Origin: Gemmatimonadota bacterium
Lineage (GTDB): Bacteria; Gemmatimonadota; Gemmatimonadetes; Gemmatimonadales; GWC2-71-9
DNA length: 64,000 nt
Assembly: GCA_016713785.1 (NCBI GenBank)
Contig: JADJOM010000003.1
Location: forward strand, 1,879,501-1,943,500
Direction: 5' to 3'
Part shown: positions 52,122 through 62,582 of the stretch, one piece after another
Numbering within the stretch: position 1 is the first letter of the stretch
Layout of the letters: every line of letters begins with the position of its first letter
Position numbers and translations under genes: made by a program
The notes under the pieces: model-generated
Told to the model about the DNA's origin: nothing
The model's input: the letters and a program-made list of their open reading frames with translations, nothing else
The model's database searches: none

Positions 52122-53401
52122 ATGACGATCAAGACCGACGTCGCCATCATCGGCGGCGGCCCCGGAGGGACCACGGCCGCGATGTACCTCCTGCGCGAGG
52201 GACTTCGCCCCCTGATCATCGAACGGGACCAGTTTCCCCGCTATCATATCGGCGAATCGATGACCGGGGAATGCGGCGGGATCCTGCGCGATCTGGGCCT
52301 CGAGGAGAAGATGCGCACCGCGCGGCACCCGGCCAAGCAGGGCGTGAAGGTCTTCGGCCCCACCGGGAAGAACGGCTGGTTCGTCCCGGTCATGGCGCGG
52401 ACCGCCCGGACACCCTCACACCGGCCTTCACCTGGCAGGTGCGCCGTTCCGAGTTCGACAAGATGATGCTCGACGAGGCCATGGCCCGCGGGGCCGAGTT
52501 CCTCCGGGCGGAAGCGGTCGAGGTGCTCCAGGACGACGAGGGCGGCGTCTGCGGCGTCCTGGTCCGGCACCCCGACGGGCAGACCGAGCGGGTCGAGGCG
52601 CGGGTCACGCTGGATGTCAGCGGCAAGCGCACCTTCTTTGCCCACCAGGGCCTGACCTCGGACAAGGTTCCGGGCCGCTACGACAAGCAGGTGGCCATCT
52701 TCTCCCAGGTGGCCAACCCGCTCCGCGATCACGGCCCGGAACGGTCCGATCACCCCGACAACACCCTCATCTTCTACAAGAGCAAGTTCCACTGGGCCTG
52801 GTTCATCCCCCTCGACGACGAGACCGTGAGCCTGGGCGTGGTGGCGCCTGGCGCCTACTTCGCCGAGAAGAAGGAGAGCCGCGAGGCCTACCTCAAGCGG
52901 GAGCTGCAGGAGCTGAACCCCGAACTCACCCGGCGGCTGGTCGACACCACGCTCACCGAGGAGGCCCGGGCCATTCCCAACTACTCCTATCACTGCCGCA
53001 CCTTCACCGGGAAGGGGTGGATCGCCATCGGCGACGCCCACCGCTTCATCGACCCGATCTTCTCCTTCGGGCTCTACGTGTCCATGCAGGAGGCGCGGCT
53101 GGCCGCGCCGGTCATCCGCGCCTGTTTCGACGATCAGCTGCCCCGGGAGGGCAACCCGTTCAAGGCGCACCAGGACCGGCTGGAGCGCGGTCTCGACAAC
53201 GTGCAGGCGCTGATCGACGGCTTCTGGGAGAACCCGATCGGCTTCGCGCACCTGGTGCACCAGTCGTCCTGCCGGGACGACATCATCGATCTCTTCGCGG
53301 GGCGGATCTACCCCGAGGAGCAGAGCCCCGGCCTCCGGCAGCTCATCAAGCTGGCCGCCACGGCGCGCCCGGTGGCCGAGCCCGAGGGCAGCGCCGCCTG
53401 A
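52122..53401 (+). CDS. Flavin-dependent halogenase-like protein 1 (PltA-type), one frameshift
   Basis: NAD(P)/FAD fold starting DVAIIGGGPGGTTAAMYLL, then FPRYHIGES, KQG (Lys72), WAWFIP (halogenase W-x-W-x-I-P signature) followed by DDETVSLGVV, and GWIAIGDAHRFIDPIFSFG. These features and the PltA-like C-terminus (FWENPIGFAHLVHQ) fit the flavin-dependent halogenases that act on carrier-bound pyrrole or phenolic substrates; a non-halogenating reductase cannot be ruled out. The frame shifts near 52405-52407, where restoring one C to the run CCC joins PVMARTA to TPAFTWQVRRSEFD. The repaired protein is 426 residues, close to the 428 of halogenase 2. ATG 52122 precedes the dinucleotide-binding motif. 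Confidence 0.8.
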
Positions 53402-53421
53402 GCCCGTCCACCACCTGACCG

Positions 53422-53452
53422 AGGCCCCCCGGGGAACCCCGGGGGGCCTTTC
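53422..53452 (+). terminator. Strong intrinsic terminator after halogenase 1
   Basis: A 13-base-pair perfect stem: AGGCCCCCCGGGG (53422-53434), loop AA, and CCCCGGGGGGCCT (53437-53449), followed by TTTCT. It begins 21 bases after the stop codon. This is the clearest rho-independent terminator in the window and isolates halogenase 1 from the remnant and halogenase 2. Confidence 0.88.
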
Positions 53453-53499
53453 TGCTTCCCCTGGCGCAGTGCTGCGCGCGGCATGGGTTCAAGGAGGTT

Positions 53500-53724
53500 G
53501 TGCAGCGGATCCGCCTCCCGATGAGCCGGATCTTCAAGATGACCTGCAACTGGCACAAGATCCTCTGCCGGCAGGACACCAACAACATCATCAGCCGGGC
53601 GCGACAGATCCCGATGCTCCGCGACCGGTTCATCCCCCTGCTCTCCGGCGGTTACGAAAAGGTCGACATGGAAGCAATCATGCACGCCGCGGGCGGGGGC
53701 GAGGACACCTGCCCGCTGCGCTGA
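53500..53724 (+). pseudogene. Remnant: C-terminal fragment of a third halogenase-like gene
   Basis: The 74 codons match only the last ~75 residues of halogenase 2. RIFKMTCNWHKILCRQDTNN pairs with RIVKMIYNWYRILEKKDANS, and IPMLRDRFIPLLSGGYEKVDMEAIM pairs with IPMLRERFITLLSGGYDKVDMESIM (segments). No dinucleotide-binding or W-x-W-x-I-P region precedes it, since a terminator lies immediately upstream. AAGGAGG ends only 2-3 bases before GTG 53500 and 23 bases before ATG 53521, poor spacing for either. It is best explained as the tail of a deleted or recombined paralog. If expressed, it would be a stand-alone helical peptide. Confidence 0.7.
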
Positions 53725-53832
53725 ACCGGCCCCGCGACCGGTCCGCGAGAGCCTGCCCCGGGGCCCGGTCAGTAGCGTCCTGCCCACACTCCGCCGAATC
53801 CGCGAGACAGAATGGGAGAACATTGCTCCCAA

Positions 53833-53866
53833 TTCTGTATCGCAAGTGATTATTTCATAATCACTT
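53833..53866 (+). promoter_or_regulatory. Promoter with overlapping palindromic operator for halogenase 2
   Basis: TTCTGT at 53833-53838 and CATAAT at 53856-53861 are 17 bases apart, a sigma-70-like arrangement. A perfect palindrome with 10-base arms AAGTGATTAT (53844-53853) and ATAATCACTT (53857-53866) and a 3-base centre TTC spans the spacer and the -10. Such placement is typical of a repressor operator. The 272-base gap also holds a GGCCCCC/GGGGGCC hairpin at 53887-53903 in the leader. Confidence 0.5.
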
Positions 53867-53996
53867 ACCAGAGCCTAGCGAGGCCAGGCCCCCTCCGGGG
53901 GCCGGTAGAGGCTGCGCATGGATTCTGCACACTTGCTCACGACTCCGCGGCCCTGCATCAGCGGCCAGAGCCTTCCCCACAACCCCGGACCGGAAC

Positions 53997-55283
53997 ATGG
54001 TGCAACCCGTTGAGGAGCGGTTTGACGTGGCAATCATCGGCGGCGGGCCCGGCGGAGCGAGCGCCGCGACCATCCTGGCCCGTGCCGGCAAGCGCGTGGT
54101 GGTCTTCGAGCGGGCGCGGTTCCCGCGCTTCATGATCGGGGAGTCGCTGCTGCCCGGCGGCTGGGACCTCTGGCGCCGCCTCGGCGTGGTGGACAAGTTC
54201 GCGGCCGAGGGCTTCACGGTGAAGCAGGGCATCAACTTCGGGATGTTCAACCAGAAGCCGCCGGTGGTGCTGATGACGGCGGAGTTTCCCGAGTACTTCG
54301 AGAAGCCGTGGACCTACCACGTGGAGCGGGCCCGGTTCGACGAGGTGATGCTCGACCACGCGGCGGAGAGCGGGGCAGACGTGCGCCAGGAGTGGTCGGT
54401 GGCCGAGGTGCTGTTCGAGGGGAACACCGCGATCGGCGTCATGGCCGGCCCCAACGGGGCCCCGGCCCACCCGGTGTACGCGTCGGTCGTGATCGACGCC
54501 TCCGGGCGCGACTGCCACATCGCCCGGCAGTTCGGCTGGCGGCGGCCCCACCCCGAGCTCAACAAGATCAGCCACTTCAGCCACTTCACCGGGGCCTTCC
54601 GGCGCGACCCGAAGGACATCATCACCATCGGCGAGGTGATTCCCAACTCGGTGACCACCGACATTCACACCATCGAGGGCGGCTGGGTCTGGTACATCCC
54701 CCTCAAGGATGACGTGACCAGCGTCGGCGTGGTGCTCGATGCCCGGTTCGCGAAGACCCTGGGCGAGTCGCCACAGGAGCGCTTCGACCAGGCGATCGCC
54801 AGCTGTGACTGCGTGCGCGAGTGGATGACCGGGGCGACGCAGACGATGGAGATGAAGACCATCTCCAGCATCGCCTACCTCACGGACCACTTCGTGGGCA
54901 ACGGCTTCGTGCTGGTGGGCGATGCCGCGGTCTTCATCGACCCGGTGTTCTCGGCCGGCGTGACCCTGGCCACCCGGGGCGGCGTGTACGCCGCCGACGC
55001 GATCCTGGACTGCTTCGCGCACGGGAATGACTTCAGTGCCGCCCGCCTGGCCGTCTACGAGGAGCGGGTCCGGCATCCGCTCGAGCGGATCGTGAAGATG
55101 ATCTACAACTGGTACCGGATCCTGGAGAAGAAGGACGCCAACAGCATCTTCAGCCGGGCCCGGGAGATCCCGATGCTCCGCGAGCGGTTCATCACCCTGC
55201 TCTCCGGCGGGTACGACAAGGTGGACATGGAGTCCATCATGAAGGCGGCCGGGGAGCCGGAGGACAGCTACCTCCTCCGCTAG
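53997..55283 (+). CDS. Flavin-dependent halogenase-like protein 2 (PltA-type)
   Basis: 428 residues, intact. DVAIIGGGPGGASAATIL (FAD site, residues 10-27), FPRFMIGESLLPGGWDLW, KQG with Lys76 at the position expected for the halogenase catalytic Lys, DASGRDCHIAR, W230-V-W-Y-I-P235 followed by LKDDVTSVGVV, and GFVLVGDAAVFIDPVFSAGV. These match PltA/PrnC-group halogenases, which chlorinate or brominate carrier-bound pyrrole and phenol rings using FADH2, O2 and halide. A non-halogenating geranylgeranyl-reductase-like role is the alternative. It follows a palindrome-regulated promoter and ends before a long hairpin, so it is probably monocistronic. Confidence 0.84.
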   Translation: MVQPVEERFDVAIIGGGPGGASAATILARAGKRVVVFERARFPRFMIGESLLPGGWDLWRRLGVVDKFAAEGFTVKQGINFGMFNQKPPVVLMTAEFPEYFEKPWTYHVERARFDEVMLDHAAESGADVRQEWSVAEVLFEGNTAIGVMAGPNGAPAHPVYASVVIDASGRDCHIARQFGWRRPHPELNKISHFSHFTGAFRRDPKDIITIGEVIPNSVTTDIHTIEGGWVWYIPLKDDVTSVGVVLDARFAKTLGESPQERFDQAIASCDCVREWMTGATQTMEMKTISSIAYLTDHFVGNGFVLVGDAAVFIDPVFSAGVTLATRGGVYAADAILDCFAHGNDFSAARLAVYEERVRHPLERIVKMIYNWYRILEKKDANSIFSRAREIPMLRERFITLLSGGYDKVDMESIMKAAGEPEDSYLLR

Positions 55284-55301
55284 GTGGTCCCCCTGACGGC
55301 C

Positions 55302-55335
55302 GACGGGCGGCGCTCCCCTGGGAGCGCCGCCCGTC
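55302..55335. terminator. Bidirectional hairpin between halogenase 2 and cysD
   Basis: A 16-base-pair perfect stem: GACGGGCGGCGCTCCC (55302-55317), loop CT, GGGAGCGCCGCCCGTC (55320-55335). It lies between convergent genes, 18 bases after the halogenase stop and 33 before the cysD stop. No strong T run follows on either strand, so it may need Rho or act as a processing barrier. Confidence 0.65.
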
Positions 55336-55367
55336 CGTCGTTCCGGCCCGGAACCGCGGGGCCAGGC

Positions 55368-56263
<896 letters not shown>

Positions 56264-56267
<4 letters not shown>

Positions 56268-57594
56268 GCGTCGTGTTCCTCCAGGTAGCGAAGCACCCGG
56301 GCGACGGCCTCGTCCACCGTCAGGTGCGTGGTATCCATGCTCAGTTCCGGCGCGCTGGGCGGCTCGTAGGGATCGTCCAGGCCGGTGAAGTGCTTGATCT
56401 CGCCCCGCAGCGCCCGGGCGTACAGCCCCTTGATGTCGCGCCGGGCGCACTCGTCGAACGGGGTGGAGACCCACACCTCGACGAACCGGCCCGCGAGCCC
56501 GCGCACGAAGCGGCGCGACTCCTCGTAGGGCGAGACCAGCGAGGCGATGACCGTCACCCCGTGCCGCTCCAGCCGGCTGGCCACCCAGCCCACCCGACGG
56601 ATGTGCGCGTCGCGCTCGGGCCGGGTGAAGCCGGTGGCCGGGAAGATGTCGCGGATGGCGTCGCCGTCGAGGTACTCGACCGCCGCGCCGCGCGCCTCCA
56701 GCGCCTCCACCACCCGGCGGGCGATGGTGCTCTTCCCCGAGCCGGAGAGTCCGGTGAACCAGATCACCCGCCCCGCCCCGCTGCCGGTCTCGAGCTCGCT
56801 GTCGGCCAGGCCGATCACGAACCCCTGGTTCTTCAGCTCCGGCTGGTTGTACACCAGCGCGGAGCGCCGCGGCCGGCCCTCCCCGGAATTCCGGAAGATG
56901 CAGTCGCCCGCGGCCACGTCCCACTCCATGGTGGGCCCGAGACGGGGGTAGATGTCGGCCTTGCCCTCGGCCACCCAGCAGAACTTGAGCGAGCTGCCCG
57001 CCGGGACCCGCTCCGCGACCTGGATGGTCTGGAGGTACGCTTCCAGCTCCTTGGAGGGATGGGACCGGCTCTCCGCCACGCGGAGGGCATGCTGGGGCAG
57101 TGGCGGGCGGGAGGTGATGCGGACCGGCGGGCCGCCGCCCTCCCGCTTCCAGCTGCCGAGGCCGTGGCCGGCGTAGTACAACAGGTCCAGGGCCGGGGCG
57201 TAGATCACGCCCAGCACCGGCACTCCGCCGTCGATCAGGGCGATGTTGACGGTGAACTCGCCGTTCCGCTGGATGAACTCCTTGGTGCCGTCGAGCGGGT
57301 CGACCAGCCAGAACCGCGGCCAGGCCCGGCGCGCCTCGTAGCCGGGCAGCTCCGCTTCCTCGGAGATCACCGGCACGCCGGGGTCCCAGGCGGCGAGCCC
57401 GGCCGCGATGACGGCGTGGGCGGCGTGGTCGGCCGCCGTCACCGGGCCCTTGTCGCCCTTCTGCTCCACTTTGACGCCGGCGTGGTAGTGGACCAGCGTG
57501 GCGCGGCCGGCCTCCACCGCGAGGGCGCAGAGCCGGACCAGCGCGTCGGGACTGACCGTGACCACGCCGCCGTCGGTGGCCTGCTCCACCGCGC

Positions 57595-57601
<7 letters not shown>
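56264..57601 (-). CDS. CysQ-CysC fusion: PAP phosphatase plus APS kinase
   Basis: 445 residues. The N-terminal ~275 residues are an inositol-monophosphatase-fold 3'(2'),5'-bisphosphate nucleotidase (CysQ): GPVTAADHAAH, ISEEAELPG, VDPLDGTKEFIQRNGEFTVN (parts) and TMEWDVAAGD carry the metal-site residues. The last ~165 are APS kinase (CysC): P-loop FTGLSGSGKST, DGDAIRD, FTRPERDAHIRRVGWVA, VSPYEESR and KGLYARALRGEIKHFTGLDDPYE (segment). One protein therefore makes PAPS and removes PAP. The start ATG overlaps the cysN stop region by 7 bases. A natural fusion is supported by an uninterrupted frame with a short linker (SELETGSGAG). Confidence 0.93.
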
Positions 57602-59439
<1,838 letters not shown>

Positions 59440-59458
59440 CGGGGCGCCGGGCAGGGGA

Positions 59459-59620
59459 CTAGTTCGACGAACGCTTGAAGATCTTCTTGACGAAGCCGGT
59501 GACCTGGCGCCAGAAGATCATGAGGGCGCCACCGATGGCGCCGAGGATCGACGTGAGCGGGAGCAGCTGGTCCGGGCCGACATACAGGGCGAGATGCGCG
59601 GCGAGCAGGGGCGTGGGCAT
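59459..59620 (-). CDS. Small single-TM protein (53 aa)
   Basis: 53 residues: MPTPLLAAHLALYVGPDQ, then a hydrophobic helix (LLPLTSILGAIGGALMIFW) and a basic tail ending VKKIFKRSSN. AAAAGG lies 9 bases before ATG 59620. The predicted topology is one TM helix with a positively charged cytoplasmic C-terminus. It ends 19 bases before cysN and may be its leader gene or belong to the glycan genes. No family recognised. Confidence 0.6.
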   Translation of the reverse strand: MPTPLLAAHLALYVGPDQLLPLTSILGAIGGALMIFWRQVTGFVKKIFKRSSN

Positions 59621-59724
59621 GGGGCGACCTTTTCACGACACGGTGGTGGTGCGCGGGAGCACGGCTGCTTCCCGCGGAGCAATGGCCGAAGTGCAATAGG
59701 CATGCCACTTTACGGCCCCTCGAC

Positions 59725-59747
59725 CCGCCGGGAGACCGTCCCGGCGG
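59725..59747. terminator. Hairpin downstream of the UbiA-family gene
   Basis: 9-base-pair perfect stem CCGCCGGGA (59725-59733), loop GACCG, TCCCGGCGG (59739-59747), 48 bases after the stop of the minus-strand UbiA-family gene. No T tract follows on the minus strand, so termination function is tentative. The other bases of the 175-base gap show nothing clear. Confidence 0.4.
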
Positions 59748-59795
59748 CATTCCAAAAGTCCTTGTGCTGCATAGTGATACACCACGATGCCCGGC

Positions 59796-60701
59796 TCAGA
59801 GGGGCAGGTAGATCACCATGCCGCAGTAGGCAAACCACAGCACCACCGCCACCATGAGGGAGCGGTCGGTGAGCAGCGTCTCGGTCGGACTCCCCCCCTG
59901 TCGCTGGTGCACCAGGTACAGGTAGCGGAAGACCCCGTAGAGCACGAAGACCGTGCTCCCGGTCAGGGCGTACGATCCCACCTCGGCCAGCTTTTCCTGG
60001 GACACCGTGTACATGATGTAGGACACGACCGTGACCGCCAGCAGCACGGTGGACATCTGGTCCAGGAACATCGGGCTGTACTCGGACAGCACGCTGCGGT
60101 GCTCCGAGGACTGGGTGCCGAGCAGCACCAGCTCGTGCCGCCGCTTGGCGAAGCCGAGGTAGAGCGCCAGCAGCCCGCCGCAGAGCAGCAGCCAGATCGA
60201 CGGGGCCACGGCGATCGCCGTGGCGCCCGCCAGCAGGCGAAGCACGAAGAAGGCCGCGATGGTGAAGACGTCGAGCAGCACCATGTGCTTGAGCCACAGG
60301 GTGTAGAGCACGTTGAGGCCCAGGTAGGCCGCGATGATCCCGGCCAGCGCCGGGTGCACCGCCACCCCGATGGCAAGCGCGAGCACGACGGCCGAGAGCG
60401 CCATGGCGAGGGCCCCGCCCACCGGGATGATCCCCGCCGCCACCGGCCGGTTCCGCTTGACCGGGTGGGCCCGGTCCGCGTGCCGGTCCACCACGTCGTT
60501 GCCGGCATACACGCCGCTCGCCACGAGGCAGAAGGCGCAGAAGGCGGCCAGCGCCTGCTCCACCGCCTCCCCCTGCAGGAACTTGCCGGAGAAGACCAGC
60601 GGGGTGAGCACGAAGGCGTTCTTGACCCACTGCTGCGGCCGCAGCAGGCGGATCCAGGCCGCGAGCACCGCGGAGCGGGCGAGGGGCGCGGAGGTGGCCA
60701 C
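59796..60701 (-). CDS. Decaprenyl-phosphate phosphoribosyltransferase (UbiA family)
   Basis: 301 residues, about nine TM helices, GTG start. First Asp-rich motif NDVVDRHADRAHPVKRNRP with the HPxKRxRP extension typical of DPPR synthases (Rv3806c/UbiA). The second conserved region is LLDVFTIAAFFVLRLLAGA. These enzymes transfer 5-phosphoribose from PRPP to polyprenyl phosphate, a precursor of arabinofuranose donors. Eleven bases separate it from the small membrane gene upstream. Substrate identity is inferred from family resemblance. Confidence 0.86.
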   Translation of the reverse strand: MATSAPLARSAVLAAWIRLLRPQQWVKNAFVLTPLVFSGKFLQGEAVEQALAAFCAFCLVASGVYAGNDVVDRHADRAHPVKRNRPVAAGIIPVGGALAMALSAVVLALAIGVAVHPALAGIIAAYLGLNVLYTLWLKHMVLLDVFTIAAFFVLRLLAGATAIAVAPSIWLLLCGGLLALYLGFAKRRHELVLLGTQSSEHRSVLSEYSPMFLDQMSTVLLAVTVVSYIMYTVSQEKLAEVGSYALTGSTVFVLYGVFRYLYLVHQRQGGSPTETLLTDRSLMVAVVLWFAYCGMVIYLPL

Positions 60702-60712
60702 GGACGGTCCGC

Positions 60713-61006
60713 TCAGCGCGCCGCGACCAGGCGGTTGTACACGGTCCCCACCACGCGGCCCAGGGCATAGCCCAGGACGAAGGCGTAGATGAAGCCGATC
60801 ACGCTGCCGACGAAGGTCACCGAGTAGCCGGGGAAGAAGACCCGCAGCAGGCCCAGGTGCTTGCCGACCTCGTGCCCGCCCTTGAGCACCAGGATATTGG
60901 TGGCCAGGAACAGGCCGAACCCGAGCAGCAGCCCCGCGGCGATCCCCCAGGAGCGGCCGTTCAGGCGCAGGATGACGTCGTTCAGGTCCTTCTGGGTCTG
61001 GTCCAT
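60713..61006 (-). CDS. Small two-TM membrane protein A
   Basis: 97 residues. Two TM helices (about 22-42 and 65-90) flank a loop with LRVFFPGYSVTFVG. ATG 61006 is preceded by GAGAGGGA. An upstream GTG at 61033 is in frame but less likely. Shares LLR-x-(F/Y)F-x-GY-x-x-T-x-x-G-x-x-IG and a Gly-rich second helix with the next gene, so the two are paralogs. Function unknown; the position among glycan genes suggests a polymer-export or assembly accessory. Confidence 0.72.
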   Translation of the reverse strand: MDQTQKDLNDVILRLNGRSWGIAAGLLLGFGLFLATNILVLKGGHEVGKHLGLLRVFFPGYSVTFVGSVIGFIYAFVLGYALGRVVGTVYNRLVAAR

Positions 61007-61040
61007 CGTTCCCTCTCGGGCGGTCCGGGTCACGGGTGGC

Positions 61041-61421
61041 CTAGATGTGGTCGAGGAAGTCGCGGCTCTGGTTCAGCTCCGCCTTGGCGCGGATGATGAA
61101 CACCGAGAGCGCGACGGCGAAGTTGCGGCAGAAGGCGAAGAACCAGCCCCCCACGAAGCCGACGAAGAGGCCCCACAGCGCACCGATCGCCGCCCCCGGA
61201 ACCGTGGGCGTGTAGCCCGCGAAGTAATTGCGGAGCAGTGCCATTTCCGGGAGATCTCCGGGCTCGGCCCTGGCCACGTAGACGAGGGTGAAGCCGGCGA
61301 TGAGCAGGCCAAGCGCCGCGCCGACCGCCAGGCCGAAGGCCCGCTTGTGCAGCGGCGAGAAGGCCAGCTCGAGTTCCGGCGGCAGCGAGCCGTCCGCCGG
61401 GGTGAGACGCGATTGGGACAT
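61041..61421 (-). CDS. Small two-TM membrane protein B
   Basis: 126 residues from ATG 61421, chosen because GGAGG lies 6 bases upstream; ATG 61436 and TTG 61442 are alternatives. A hydrophilic N-terminal segment is followed by a TM helix (GLAVGAALGLLIAGFTLVYV, residues ~30-49), the loop ALLRNYFAGYTPTVPG, a second helix region and an amphipathic end. Paralog of protein A by loop motif. It lies 48 bases after the GT2 gene in the same direction. Confidence 0.72.
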   Translation of the reverse strand: MSQSRLTPADGSLPPELELAFSPLHKRAFGLAVGAALGLLIAGFTLVYVARAEPGDLPEMALLRNYFAGYTPTVPGAAIGALWGLFVGFVGGWFFAFCRNFAVALSVFIIRAKAELNQSRDFLDHI

Positions 61422-61469
61422 CAGGGCCTCCGTCATGGGCAACCCTCTAAAGATAGCGCTGGCCGCGGG

Positions 61470-62582
61470 TCATCGCGGCGCCCAGGCCCCGATCGGGGCC
61501 CGCGCCGGGATCGGCGGCCAGCGACGCACCCCGACCTCGGCGTAAGCCTGCACCGCCGCCTCCGGGGCCGGCTCGCCGATCAGGTGGTGCGCCACGTATC
61601 CGCCCGCGGCGCAGACGCCGTTCACAATGTAGTAGAGCAGGTGGATCGGGAACGCGCCCAAGGCGAACCCGAGCCCGCCGGCGCGCACCAGGAAGCCGTA
61701 GAACCGGAGGTTGGCGAGGCCCACGAAGGCCGCAACAGCCGGCACCACCAGCAGCCAGCGCGGGTCCCGCAGCGCCACCGCCGCCGCGAGCGCCAGCACC
61801 GCGAGTCCCACCAGCGCGGTGTTGATCTTCTCGATCGGCTTGAGGTTGAGCGAGCGCCGCTGGCCCAGCTTCCCCTCCTGCAGCAGCAGCCGCATCCACG
61901 GGATGCCGCGGTCCTTGATGTCCGTCCGGACCACGTTCCACAGCGTCCATTGCTTGAGGTGCGCACACTGGATCTCCGGCCGCAGCAGGATCCGCTCGCC
62001 GATCAGCGCGATGCGATGGCCCAGCTCGATGTCCTCGATGCTCGGCCTGCGGTAGTGCCACTCGTCGAACTTCCCCGCTGCCAGGAACACCCGCCGACGG
62101 ACCGCCCCGCAGCCGGCCCAGAAGGTCTCCGCCGGCCCGGGGTTCTGCTGGTGATGCCAGTGGTGCAGCAGGTTGCGATAGCGGGACACCAGCCCAGGAG
62201 CCGGGGGGCGGTCGTCGTACGAACCGAACAGGGCGCCGAGCCCCGGATCGTGGGCGAATACCCAGGCGATCCGCCGCAGCGTGTCGGGGTGGACCACCAC
62301 GTCGGCGTCGATGAACACGACCACCTCGCCCCGGGCGGCTTCGACCCCGCGGTTCCGCGCGTACCCGGGCCCGTGCGGCACGCCGGGAATGCGCACCACC
62401 AGGTCCGCCCACCGCGAGGCCACCCCGGGGGTGTCGTCGGTGCTGCCGTCATCCACGACGATCAGTTCCCAGCACGCCCGCGGCAGGTCGCTGGCGGCAA
62501 GCGCCGCGAGCGCCCTGGGCAGCACGCGCGTCCCGTTGAACACGGGGACGATCACCGACATCAGCGGATGCTCTGCTCTCAC
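61470..62582 (-). CDS. Glycosyltransferase family 2, membrane-associated
   Basis: 370 residues. SVIVPVFNGTRVL, IVVDDGSTDDTPGV, GPGYARNRGVEAARGEVVVFIDADVVV (segments) and a YRRPSIEDIELGHRI motif giving the ED acidic pair, then C-terminal hydrophobic helices. Start GTG 62582 makes a GTGA overlap with the deacetylase stop, the coupling style of the window. ATG 62561 seven codons later is the alternative. Likely adds a sugar to a lipid-linked glycan. Confidence 0.88.
   Translation of the reverse strand: MRAEHPLMSVIVPVFNGTRVLPRALAALAASDLPRACWELIVVDDGSTDDTPGVASRWADLVVRIPGVPHGPGYARNRGVEAARGEVVVFIDADVVVHPDTLRRIAWVFAHDPGLGALFGSYDDRPPAPGLVSRYRNLLHHWHHQQNPGPAETFWAGCGAVRRRVFLAAGKFDEWHYRRPSIEDIELGHRIALIGERILLRPEIQCAHLKQWTLWNVVRTDIKDRGIPWMRLLLQEGKLGQRRSLNLKPIEKINTALVGLAVLALAAAVALRDPRWLLVVPAVAAFVGLANLRFYGFLVRAGGLGFALGAFPIHLLYYIVNGVCAAGGYVAHHLIGEPAPEAAVQAYAEVGVRRWPPIPARAPIGAWAPR

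Noticed and set aside
53500..53724. Independent small gene supported by AAGGAGG
   Set aside because: Spacing to both possible starts is poor and the translation matches only the tail of halogenase 2, so a remnant is the better explanation.
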